Origin: Lysobacter stagni
GTDB taxonomy: Bacteria; Pseudomonadota; Gammaproteobacteria; Xanthomonadales; Xanthomonadaceae
Direction of reading: 5' to 3'
DNA length: 64,000 nt
NCBI RefSeq assembly: GCF_030053425.1
Contig: NZ_JASGBI010000001.1
Coordinates: forward strand, 2,178,001-2,242,000
The number at the start of each line of letters is the position of its first letter. Position 1 is the first letter of the stretch. The notes beneath the pieces were generated by a model. That model saw only the letters and a list, made by a program, of their open reading frames with translations. It did not search any database and had not been told where the DNA came from. The position numbers and the translations under genes were made by a program. Positions 56,998 through 64,000 of this stretch are shown here, one piece after another.

Positions 56998-59085
56998 TCA
57001 GCCGCAGATCTTGGCCAGCAGCGAGGACTGGGCCGAGTGCGGCGCGGCGCCCTCGGCAGGGGTCACCCGCTCGTAGTCGCCATCCGGCAACAGCGTCCAT
57101 GCACTGCAGTTGTCGGCCAGGTAGTTCGACAGCGCCTCCTCGTACACGCGGGCTGCCAGCTCGGGCGCGAGGACCGGGAAGCCGGTCTCGATGCGCCGCA
57201 GCAGGTTGCGTTCCAGCCAGTCGGCGCTGGAGCAGAACAGGTCGGGCGAGCCGTCGTTGGCGAACCAGTAGACGCGGTGGTGCTCCAGGAAGCGTCCGAC
57301 GATCGAGCGCACGCGGATGTTCTCCGAGATGCCCGGCAGGCCCGGTCGCAGCGTGCACGCGCCACGCACGATGAGGTCGATCTGCACGCCTGCCTGCGAG
57401 GCCAGGTACAGCGCACGCACCACCTGCGGTTCGTTCAGTGCGTTCATCTTGGCGATGATGCGCGCCGGCTTGCCGGCCTTGGCGTGCCTGGTCTCGCGAT
57501 CGATGCGCTTGAGCACGCCGGCATGCAGGGTGAAGGGCGACTGCAGCAGGCGCTTGAGCTTGATCGTCGGCGCCAGCCCGGAGAGCTGCTGGAAGATCAG
57601 GTGCACGTCGTTGCCGATGTCCGGGTCGGCGGTGAACAGGCCAAAGTCGGTGTACAGGCGCGCGGTGCCGCTGTGGTAGTTGCCGGTGCCCAGGTGCACG
57701 TAGCGGCGCAGCTTGCGGCCTTCGCGGCGCACGATGAGCATCATCTTGGCGTGCGTCTTGTAGCCGACCACGCCGTACACCACCTGCACGCCGGCGTCCT
57801 GCAGGCGATCGGCCAGGCCCAGGTTGGCTTCCTCGTCGAAGCGCGCGCGCAGTTCGACCACCACGGTGACGTCCTTGCCGTTGCGCGCGGCCTGCACCAG
57901 CGAGTCGACGATCGATGAGTCCTTGCCCGTGCGGTACAGCGTCTGCTTGATGGCCAGCACGTTGGGATCTTCGGCCGCCTGCTTGAGCAGCTCCAGCACC
58001 GGCGCGAACGAATCGAAGGGATGGTGCAGCAGCACGTCGCCTTCGGACACCTTCTCGAACATGCCTTCCATGCTCGACAGCAGGTGAGGCTGGAACGGCG
58101 GGAATTTCAGGTCCGGCCGCTGCACCAGGTCGTAGACCTGGGTGACGCGGTTGAGGTTGACCGGGCCGTTGATCCGGTACACCGCGTTCTCGGTGAGGTC
58201 GAAGTTCTCCAGCAGCGTGCGCACGATGTCGTCGGGGCACTGCTCGGCGATCTCCAGCCGCACCGCACGCAGGTAACCACGGCCGACCAGTTCATCGCGC
58301 AGCGCGAGTGCCAGGTTCTCGACCTCGTCCTCGTCGACGATCAGTTCCGAGTTGCGGGTCACGCGGAACTGGTAGGCGCCCTTGACCTGCATGCCCGGGA
58401 ACAGCTCGTCGACGAAGGCCGACAGCACGGCCGACAGGAACACGAAATCGTGCTGGCCGCCGGACACTTCTTCCGGGACCTGGATGATGCGCGGCAGTGA
58501 GCGCGGCGCGCGCACGATGGCCAGGTGCCCCTCGCGGCCGAACGCATCCTTGCCCTTGAGCACGACGACGATGTTCAGCGACTTGTTGAGGATCTTCGGG
58601 AACGGATGCGCCACGTCCAGGCCCAGCGGCGACAGCACCGGCATGATCTCGTCGCGGAAGTATTCGCGCAGCCACTGCGTCTGCTGTTCGCTCCAGCCGT
58701 CGCGGTGCATCACGCGCACGCCGGCTTCGGCCAGCGCCGGGCGCACCACGTTGTTCCAGCAGTCGTACTGCGCCTGCACCAGCTGTGCGGCGCGGTCGTG
58801 GATGCGCGAGAGCACGGTCGCCGGTGAAAGCCCATCGGGCCCCGGCGGCACGCCCAGGTCCTGCGCATGGCGCAGCGTACCGGCGCGGATCTCGAAGAAT
58901 TCATCCAGGTTGGTGCAGGAGATGCACAGGTAACGCAGTCGCTCCAGCAACGGAACCTGCGGGTCCAGTGCTTGCGCCAGCACGCGGAAGTTGAAGTCCA
59001 GCTGCGACAGTTCGCGATTGAAGTACAGACTGCTGTCGCGCAGCGGATCGGATTCGAGCGTCGCGTCGACGATGGCGGCGTTCAT
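56998..59085 (-). CDS. ppk1: Polyphosphate kinase 1
   Basis: A 695-aa enzyme that reversibly makes polyphosphate from ATP. N-terminal SLYFNRELSQLDFNFRVLAQA, CTNLDEFFEIRAG; central VFLSAVLSAFVDELFPGMQVKGAYQFRVTRNSEL (part), LHHPFDSFAPVLEL, the catalytic region VHLGTGNYHSGTARLYTDFGLFTAD containing the autophosphorylated His, and the C-terminal FANDGSPDLFCSSADWLERNL block. Length matches E. coli Ppk (688). GGAGG precedes the ATG at 59085, which overlaps the phoR stop by 4 bases, so polyphosphate synthesis is wired into the phosphate regulon. Confidence 0.96.
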   Translation of the reverse strand: MNAAIVDATLESDPLRDSSLYFNRELSQLDFNFRVLAQALDPQVPLLERLRYLCISCTNLDEFFEIRAGTLRHAQDLGVPPGPDGLSPATVLSRIHDRAAQLVQAQYDCWNNVVRPALAEAGVRVMHRDGWSEQQTQWLREYFRDEIMPVLSPLGLDVAHPFPKILNKSLNIVVVLKGKDAFGREGHLAIVRAPRSLPRIIQVPEEVSGGQHDFVFLSAVLSAFVDELFPGMQVKGAYQFRVTRNSELIVDEDEVENLALALRDELVGRGYLRAVRLEIAEQCPDDIVRTLLENFDLTENAVYRINGPVNLNRVTQVYDLVQRPDLKFPPFQPHLLSSMEGMFEKVSEGDVLLHHPFDSFAPVLELLKQAAEDPNVLAIKQTLYRTGKDSSIVDSLVQAARNGKDVTVVVELRARFDEEANLGLADRLQDAGVQVVYGVVGYKTHAKMMLIVRREGRKLRRYVHLGTGNYHSGTARLYTDFGLFTADPDIGNDVHLIFQQLSGLAPTIKLKRLLQSPFTLHAGVLKRIDRETRHAKAGKPARIIAKMNALNEPQVVRALYLASQAGVQIDLIVRGACTLRPGLPGISENIRVRSIVGRFLEHHRVYWFANDGSPDLFCSSADWLERNLLRRIETGFPVLAPELAARVYEEALSNYLADNCSAWTLLPDGDYERVTPAEGAAPHSAQSSLLAKICG

Positions 59086-60413
59086 GGCAAAGCCTCCAGG
59101 GAGTGCGCGAAATCCTCGCGCGGGCGCACGCGTTCGGCGCCGAAATGACAGGAAAAGGTACTGCCGCGCCCGACTTCGCTGGTGATCTCCAGCCTTGCCT
59201 GGTGCAGGTTCAGCACGTGCTTGACGATGGACAGCCCCAGGCCGGTGCCACCGCTTTCGCGCGAGCGGCTGGTCGAAACGCGGTAGAAGCGCTCGGTGAT
59301 GCGCGGCAGATGCGCGGGCGGGATGCCATAACCGCTGTCCACCACCTCCAGCACCACGCCCTTGTCCTCGGGACGGAAGCGGATGCGGATGGTGCCGCCC
59401 GCCGGCGTGTAGCGCACGGCATTGCTGACCAGATTGGAGAACGCGCTGTGCAGTTCCTTGTTGGAGCCCCACAGGTCCACGCCCGCCGCGTCCTCAAGGA
59501 TCACTTCATGACGGCCCTGGCTGAGGGCGACCGCTTCACGGCGCAGCGTCGCCAGCATCGGCGCCATCGCCACGGTTTCCTCGCCCGGCAGGCTTTCCTG
59601 CGATTCCAGGCGCGAGAGCATCAGCAGGTCCTCGACCAGCTGCGTCATGCGCTGCGATTGGCGCTGCATCTCGGCCAGCATCGGTGCCCAGTCGGGATGC
59701 TCGTCCGGGTCGAGCATGTCGAGGTAGCCGTGCACGACCGTCAGTGGCGTGCGCAGTTCGTGCGACACGTTGGCGACGAAGTCGCGGCGCATCTGTTCCA
59801 GTTGCAACAGGCGGCTGACGTCGCGCGCGACCAGCATCCACAGGTCGTCCGAGTACGGGATCAGGCGCAGGCTGAGCGTGGCGGCCGGAAGCCATGGCGA
59901 GGCGACTTCCAGCGTCTCCGCGTTGCGGCCCGATGCCAGCCAGTGTGAAAGCTGCAGCGGTTGCAGGCGTTGTGCGAGCGGCGCGCCGATGTCGCGCGGG
60001 TAGCGCAGCTGCAGCAGGCCGGTGGCCGATTCGTTGAACCACTGGATCCGCTGGCTGTTGCGTTCGACCACGACGATCGCGTCGGGCATGGCGGCGGCCG
60101 CGGCGCGGTAGGCGCGCAGCATCTCGATCAGGCGCTTCTTGCGGGCCCGCATTTCCTGCTGGCTGCGGTGGAGCAGGCGGTCCAGCTCGTTCCAGATGCC
60201 TTCGCCCAGCGGCGGTTGCAGGCGTTGGCGCGCGGTCAGGCGCAACAGCACATGGCGCAGGCGCCAGTAGTGCCAGGCGACCACGCCCAGGGCGGCCAGC
60301 GTCACTACCGGCCAGGGGTACCCGATCAACAGGCCCACGACCGCGGCCGTCGCCAGGATCAGGGCAAGCTGGCCAAGGGTGCGGAACCAGGCGGAACGGG
60401 CGCGAGGGGGCAT
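59082..60413 (-). CDS. phoR: Phosphate regulon sensor kinase PhoR
   Basis: A 443-aa sensor kinase. Two N-terminal hydrophobic segments (LGQLALILATAAVVGLLIGYPWPVVTLAALGVVAW, split by PWP), a PhoR-type linker, a PAS domain (MPDAIVVVERNSQRIQWFNESATGLL), dimerisation H218 in VANVSHELRTPLTVVHGYL, N box FSNLVSNAVRYTP, G1 DSGYGIP and G2 GTGLGLSIVKHVL. The lack of a periplasmic sensor fits PhoR, which senses via the Pst transporter and PhoU; neither is in this window. ppk1 overlaps its end; phoB lies upstream after 126 bases. Confidence 0.95.
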   Translation of the reverse strand: MPPRARSAWFRTLGQLALILATAAVVGLLIGYPWPVVTLAALGVVAWHYWRLRHVLLRLTARQRLQPPLGEGIWNELDRLLHRSQQEMRARKKRLIEMLRAYRAAAAAMPDAIVVVERNSQRIQWFNESATGLLQLRYPRDIGAPLAQRLQPLQLSHWLASGRNAETLEVASPWLPAATLSLRLIPYSDDLWMLVARDVSRLLQLEQMRRDFVANVSHELRTPLTVVHGYLDMLDPDEHPDWAPMLAEMQRQSQRMTQLVEDLLMLSRLESQESLPGEETVAMAPMLATLRREAVALSQGRHEVILEDAAGVDLWGSNKELHSAFSNLVSNAVRYTPAGGTIRIRFRPEDKGVVLEVVDSGYGIPPAHLPRITERFYRVSTSRSRESGGTGLGLSIVKHVLNLHQARLEITSEVGRGSTFSCHFGAERVRPREDFAHSLEALP

Positions 60414-60539
60414 GTCAGGCCGGGATTCGGGAGCAGGGGTGCGGAAGGGCGATGGAGCGGTGGGGCGACATCATCTGGATGGTACTGGTGTCGCCACCGG
60501 CTTTTACGACACTCCGATCCCGGTTCCCGAACCCGTGAC

Positions 60540-61247
60540 TCACGCCTCCACCGACGCGGAGAAGCGGTAACCGGCGCCGCGCACGGTCTGCACCATGCCG
60601 TCGAGCTGATGCGGCTCCAGCGTCTTGCGCAGGCGGCGGATGTGCACGTCGACCGTGCGCTCCTCCACGTAGACGCTGCCGCCCCATACGTGATCGAGCA
60701 GCTGCGTGCGTGTATAGACGCGCTCGGGGTGGGTCATGAAGAAGTGCAGCAGGCGGTATTCGGTGGGGCCGATCTGCACCGGCTGGTCGCCCTCGGCGAC
60801 GTGGGCGAACACGCGGTGCGCCGCGCCGTCGATGCGCAAGGGACCGACCGCGACGCTGCCGTCCTCGTCGTCCTCGCGCGAGCGGCGCAGCACCGCGCGG
60901 ATGCGGGCCAGCAGTTCGCGTGCGGAGAAGGGCTTGACCACGTAGTCGTCCACGCCGGCTTCCAGGCCGCCGACACGGTCGTTTTCCTCACCGCGGGCGG
61001 TGAGCATGATGATCGGGATCTCGCGGGTGAGCTGGTCCTTGCGCCAGCGGCGGGCGAGCTCCAGGCCGCTGGTGCCGGGCAGCATCCAGTCCAGGAGGAT
61101 CAGGTCGGGCACACGGTCGGCGATGGCGGCCTGCGCCTCGCGTGCGTCGCCGGCATGCACCGGCTCGTATTCGCCCTTGCGCAGCGCAAAGGACACCATG
61201 TCACGGATGGCGGGTTCGTCTTCGACGATCAGGATGCGCTTCTGCAC
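60540..61247 (-). CDS. phoB: Phosphate regulon response regulator PhoB
   Basis: A 235-aa OmpR-class activator (E. coli 229). Receiver: VEDEPAIRDMV, phospho-acceptor D53 (LILLDWMLPG), IIMLTARGEENDRV and VVKPFSARELLARI. Winged helix: IGPTEYRLLHFFMTHPERVYTRTQLLDHVWG and ERTVDVHIRRLRKTL, ending TVRGAGYRFS. The start is a GTG at 61247. A Pho box lies 63 bases upstream (61310-61327), so autoregulation is expected. First gene of phoB-phoR-ppk1-ppx. Confidence 0.96.
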   Translation of the reverse strand: MQKRILIVEDEPAIRDMVSFALRKGEYEPVHAGDAREAQAAIADRVPDLILLDWMLPGTSGLELARRWRKDQLTREIPIIMLTARGEENDRVGGLEAGVDDYVVKPFSARELLARIRAVLRRSREDDEDGSVAVGPLRIDGAAHRVFAHVAEGDQPVQIGPTEYRLLHFFMTHPERVYTRTQLLDHVWGGSVYVEERTVDVHIRRLRKTLEPHQLDGMVQTVRGAGYRFSASVEA

Positions 61248-61309
61248 GCGCGGTCACCGGGGAGCGGAGGAGGGGGCCTTCGGAAGCCGCGTCAGTACAC
61301 TACCGTTTT

Positions 61310-61327
61310 ATGACGGGCGCATGACAC
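61310..61327 (-). promoter_or_regulatory. Pho box upstream of phoB
   Basis: On the minus strand GTGTCAT-GCGC-CCGTCAT: two heptamers spaced by 4 bases, matching the CTGTCAT-N4-CTGTCAT layout of PhoB sites with one mismatch each, followed by AAAAC. It sits 63 bases before the phoB GTG. Confidence 0.75.
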
Positions 61328-61353
61328 CGTCATCCCCGCGGCGCCACAGGCGT

Positions 61354-63006
61354 TCAGCGCCGTCCCAGTTCCTCGTCGCGCACGCCCTGGCGCTTGAGTT
61401 CCAGCACCGTCGGCGTGATCGCGGCGATGCGCGCCTCGATCCGGGCGCGGGCGTAGTAGTCCAGGTCCGCGCGACGCTTCAGCGTATTCAGCTGGACCAG
61501 CGCCTGTTCCGGGCGACCGTTCAGATAGGCCGCTTCGGCATAGGCCTCGCCGGCACGGACCGGGTCGCCGGCGATCTCGCAGGTCCGCGCGAACAGACGC
61601 TGGAAGATCGCGTCGTTGGCGGAGCTGCCCAGCAGCGGGCGCAGGATGGCCTGGGCACGCTTGCCGGCCTCCGCGGTGTTGCGCTCGGCCAGGACATCGG
61701 CGTAGGTGAGCACGACGGCGCGGTTGGTCGGGGTCTGGCGCAGCAGGCTCTCGAAACGCGCATCGGCCGACGCCGCGCGACCGCTCTTGGCTTCGGCCTC
61801 GGCCAGGGCCAGGGTGAGCCAGGTGTCGCCGGGGTGGCGCTGCAGCAGCGTGTTGAGTTCGGTGGCGGCCGCCGGGGCCTGGCTGGCTTTCAGGCGCGCG
61901 AAGGCCAGGCCGTAGCGCTGGGCGTCGCTGCGCTTGCTCTCGTCGCCCATGCGCTCGTACTCGCGGATGGCGTCGGCGGGGGTGTTCGCGCTGAGTACGC
62001 GCAGGCGTTCGCGGGCGTAGTCGAAGCGCCCGGTGCCGCCGGCACCCGAGGCGGCGCCGGCGAGGTTGGCGGTCAGGCCGGGCGGCAACAGCGGGTTGAC
62101 CGTGCCCTCGCTGGGGAACTGCGGGCGCGGGGCGCTTTCCTTGTTGCACTGGGCCGGGCCGTCCGGATCGCGCACGCACACCTCGCTGGTGCCACGCTCG
62201 CGGCGGATGCGTGCCGCGCGCTCCTTGGCCTCGGTGATGCGGGTGATGGTGACCGGGTGCGTCATCAGCCAGTCCGGCGATTCGCCCCAGTAGTTGGCGC
62301 CGTTGCTGCGCGAGCGCGCCTGCATGATGGTGAAGAAGTCGGCCATCGCCTCCGGGTCGTAATCGCTGCGTGCCAGCGTCTGGATGCCCAGGCGGTCGGC
62401 CTCGGATTCGTTGGAGCGCGTGTAGTCGATCTGGCGCTGCTGCATCAGGCCCATCGCGCCGGCCATGGCCGCCTGCGCGGCATCGTCGGAGGAATTGCCG
62501 CCGGCGGCCTGCGCCGCGACGATCGCGCCCAGCATCGCCAGCAGGATCGGCAACTGGTCGCGCTGGGCGCGCTCGGCGCCGCGCAGCACGTGCTGCTGCG
62601 TGACGTGCGCGATTTCGTGCGACAGGACGCCCGCGACTTCATCCTCGCGATCGGCCGCCAGGATCAGGCCGGAGTTCACGCCGATGTAGCCGCCCAGGGT
62701 GGCGAACGCGTTGATCTGGCGCTCGCGCAGCATGAAGAAGGTGAAGGGCTGGCGTGGCCGGTCGCTGTTCGCGGCCAGACGCGTGCCCAGGGTGTCGAGC
62801 CAGCTGTCGATCAGCGGGTCTTCTAAGAGGTAGTCGTAATGGCGCAGCTGCGCCAGCATCATCGCGCCGTATTCCTCCTGCTGGCGCGGCGTCAGCAGTT
62901 CACCGGCCGACGAACCGATGTCGGGCAGGTTGGCTTCCTGCGCCGGCGCGCAGACGCTGGCGACAGCGAGGGTGAGGGCAGCGGTGAGCAGGGCGATGCG
63001 ACGCAA
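61354..63006 (-). CDS. bepA: BepA-like M48 metalloprotease with TPR tail
   Basis: A 550-aa periplasmic zinc protease/chaperone for outer-membrane protein quality control. Signal peptide RRIALLTAALTLAVASVCAPA, then the M48 domain with zinc motif GVLSHEIAHVTQQH (H130, E131, H134) and third ligand in RSNESEADRLG. TPR-like helices fill the second half (AIREYERMGD... to the end). In E. coli, BepA (YfgC) helps LptD assembly, of note as LptE is encoded in the same window. It starts with TTG at 63006 (GAGGG upstream); no ATG fits. Longer than E. coli BepA (487). Confidence 0.88.
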   Translation of the reverse strand: MRRIALLTAALTLAVASVCAPAQEANLPDIGSSAGELLTPRQQEEYGAMMLAQLRHYDYLLEDPLIDSWLDTLGTRLAANSDRPRQPFTFFMLRERQINAFATLGGYIGVNSGLILAADREDEVAGVLSHEIAHVTQQHVLRGAERAQRDQLPILLAMLGAIVAAQAAGGNSSDDAAQAAMAGAMGLMQQRQIDYTRSNESEADRLGIQTLARSDYDPEAMADFFTIMQARSRSNGANYWGESPDWLMTHPVTITRITEAKERAARIRRERGTSEVCVRDPDGPAQCNKESAPRPQFPSEGTVNPLLPPGLTANLAGAASGAGGTGRFDYARERLRVLSANTPADAIREYERMGDESKRSDAQRYGLAFARLKASQAPAAATELNTLLQRHPGDTWLTLALAEAEAKSGRAASADARFESLLRQTPTNRAVVLTYADVLAERNTAEAGKRAQAILRPLLGSSANDAIFQRLFARTCEIAGDPVRAGEAYAEAAYLNGRPEQALVQLNTLKRRADLDYYARARIEARIAAITPTVLELKRQGVRDEELGRR

Positions 63007-63216
63007 ATGGAAGGTCCCTCTGTAGCCGGTCGGGCTCCCGCAGGATGCGGCGGTAGGCCCGGACCGGGATGAATCGCCGTTTAATCCAGCCGGCGGGATG
63101 CGATCCTGCGCGCATCCACGTTACGGCAGTGTTCCGCAGGCGGGGTGGAAATGCCTGCGTCGCGAGCCCATATTCGACCACAGCCGCATCCGCGAGTTCA
63201 CACGCAGGAGTTCCGC

Positions 63217-63516
63217 TTGAGCAGTACCGCTTCCACCCCCGTCGCCGACACCGCCGCCAAGGGCCCCGAGATCGTCATCTATACCACCGCGATCTGCCCG
63301 TATTGCGTCGCCGCCAAGAACTTCCTGAAGAGTAAAGGGCGCGAGTGGACCGAGGTCCGCATCGACCTGGAGCCGGCAGAGCGCGAAAAGATGGTCGCCC
63401 GCGCACGGCGCACCAGCGTCCCGCAGATCTTCATCGGCGATACCCACGTGGGCGGGTACGACGACATGATCGCGCTGCATCGCTCCGGCGGGCTGGAACC
63501 GCTGCTGGCGGGCTGA
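63217..63516 (+). CDS. grxC: Glutaredoxin 3
   Basis: A 99-aa dithiol glutaredoxin with active site CPYC (C27, C30) in TTAICPYCVAAKNFLKSKG, cis-proline in TSVPQIFIGDTHVGG and the GGYDD glutathione-binding turn (GGYDDMIAL). It reduces protein and glutathione mixed disulfides. The start is a TTG at 63217 with AGGAG six bases upstream; the frame stays open further upstream but that sequence is not conserved-looking. A 15-residue N-terminal extension before the fold is slightly longer than in E. coli GrxC (83). Divergent from bepA. Confidence 0.92.
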   Translation: MSSTASTPVADTAAKGPEIVIYTTAICPYCVAAKNFLKSKGREWTEVRIDLEPAEREKMVARARRTSVPQIFIGDTHVGGYDDMIALHRSGGLEPLLAG

Positions 63517-63669
63517 CACCGCATCACCATTGGATGCCTTCCCGGAACGGGTGGGCCTCCGGACGCGTGACGCATGTGCGTCCGCGGGACGATTACCCCT
63601 TGGCCTTCCCGCCGCTGCGCCCGCGCGACGTAAGGCCGTCCTTCTCCGAAACATGAACCCGGGATCCCC

Positions 63670-64000
63670 ATGAGCACCGAAAACGACCGCGTCGCCGAAT
63701 TCACCGCCTTCCGCAAGCGCATGAACGAACGCATCCTGGCCGAGCCCAACCAGGTCGTGCGCCGTTTCTTCGCGCTGGACACGCAGACCTACCAGGCCGG
63801 CGCGCTGGACGTGAAGACCAAGGAACTGCTGGGCCTGGTGGCTTCCATGGTGCTTCGTTGCGACGACTGCATCAGCTACCACGTCGCCCAGTGCAAGGAA
63901 GCGGGCGTGAACCGCGACGAGATGTTCGAGGCGTTCTCGGTCGGGCTGGTCGTCGGCGGCTCGATCGTGATCCCCCACCTGCGCCGTGCGGTCGATTTCC
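63670..64000 (+). CDS. Carboxymuconolactone decarboxylase/AhpD-like protein (cut by window edge)
   Basis: The first 110 residues of a CMD-family protein are visible, starting at ATG 63670. The block FALDTQTYQAGALDVKTKELLGLVASMVLRCDDCISYHVAQCKEAGV contains the C-x-x-C-x3-H motif (CDDCISYH) of AhpD-like peroxidase partners. VNRDEMFEAFSVGLVVGGSIVIPHLRRAVDF follows, and the gene runs off the window. AhpD-like redox function is likely; the exact partner is unknown. 153 bases after grxC on the same strand. Confidence 0.85.
   Translation, partial: MSTENDRVAEFTAFRKRMNERILAEPNQVVRRFFALDTQTYQAGALDVKTKELLGLVASMVLRCDDCISYHVAQCKEAGVNRDEMFEAFSVGLVVGGSIVIPHLRRAVDF

Overview
This is about 64 kb of high-GC chromosome from a gammaproteobacterium. 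The best guess is the Xanthomonadaceae (Lysobacter, Luteimonas or Stenotrophomonas type). The pointers are an OhrR with cysteines at 22, 127 and 131 as in Xanthomonas, a short HrpM-like OpgH behind an OpgD-type protein, a phoB-phoR-ppk1-ppx run, creBCD, and a GTAG stem-loop of the Stenotrophomonas SMAG type. Many starts are GTG or TTG and many genes overlap by 1-4 bases. No tRNA, rRNA, phage, IS transposase, CRISPR array or recognisable defence island was seen; this is mostly core chromosome.

Layout. 1-6.7 kb: start of a secreted DUF885 protein, a LytS/LytR-type two-component pair, a queuosine-precursor transporter with DUF502, and a membrane Ser/Thr kinase ending in a degenerate formylglycine-generating-enzyme (FGE) fold. 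6.2-9.7 kb: DUF4442 thioesterase, CnoX-like thioredoxin, DUF998 membrane protein, exported amidohydrolase. 9.9-20.5 kb: housekeeping genes leuS, lptE-holA-nadD-rsfS, then an amidase, MOSC protein, YqiA-like esterase, rlmKL and a PmtA-like methyltransferase. 20.6-26.3 kb: a 1,888-residue trimeric autotransporter adhesin. 26.4-33.4 kb: small secreted proteins, two pirins, aqpZ, a cardiolipin-synthase-like phospholipase D and a histidine phosphatase lipoprotein. 33.4-38.1 kb: mfd and the ohrR/ohr peroxide module. 38.1-42.7 kb: DUF4242, a methyltransferase, GNAT, YjbR, CDF transporter and rlmJ. 42.8-48.0 kb: creBCD and a GNAT/nitrilase pair. 48.05-49.04 kb: a non-coding repeat island. 49.0-54.4 kb: PAP2 phosphatase, glycosyltransferase and opgD-opgH. 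54.5-61.3 kb: PhyH dioxygenase and phoB-phoR-ppk1-ppx. 61.3-64 kb: BepA-like protease, glutaredoxin and a CMD-family peroxidase-like protein running off the end.

How it works together. Several regulatory circuits can be read directly. A perfect CreB tag precedes creD. A Pho box precedes phoB, whose operon also makes and degrades polyphosphate. A shared TAGCGCGCTA palindrome sits in front of both ohrR and ohr. Envelope functions recur (adhesin, LptE, OpgDH, BepA, CreD, ClsC-like, AqpZ), as do redox functions (CnoX, Ohr, Grx, CMD protein).

Most unusual content: (i) the adhesin, whose head carries two perfect EF-hand loops and a large tandem internal duplication; (ii) the 1-kb repeat island, with long inverted arms, a 127-bp element with perfect 20-bp terminal inverted repeats, and hexanucleotide arrays; (iii) a 50-nt dispersed repeat, one copy of which lies beside the CreB tag. 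No wholly new gene system was identified with confidence.
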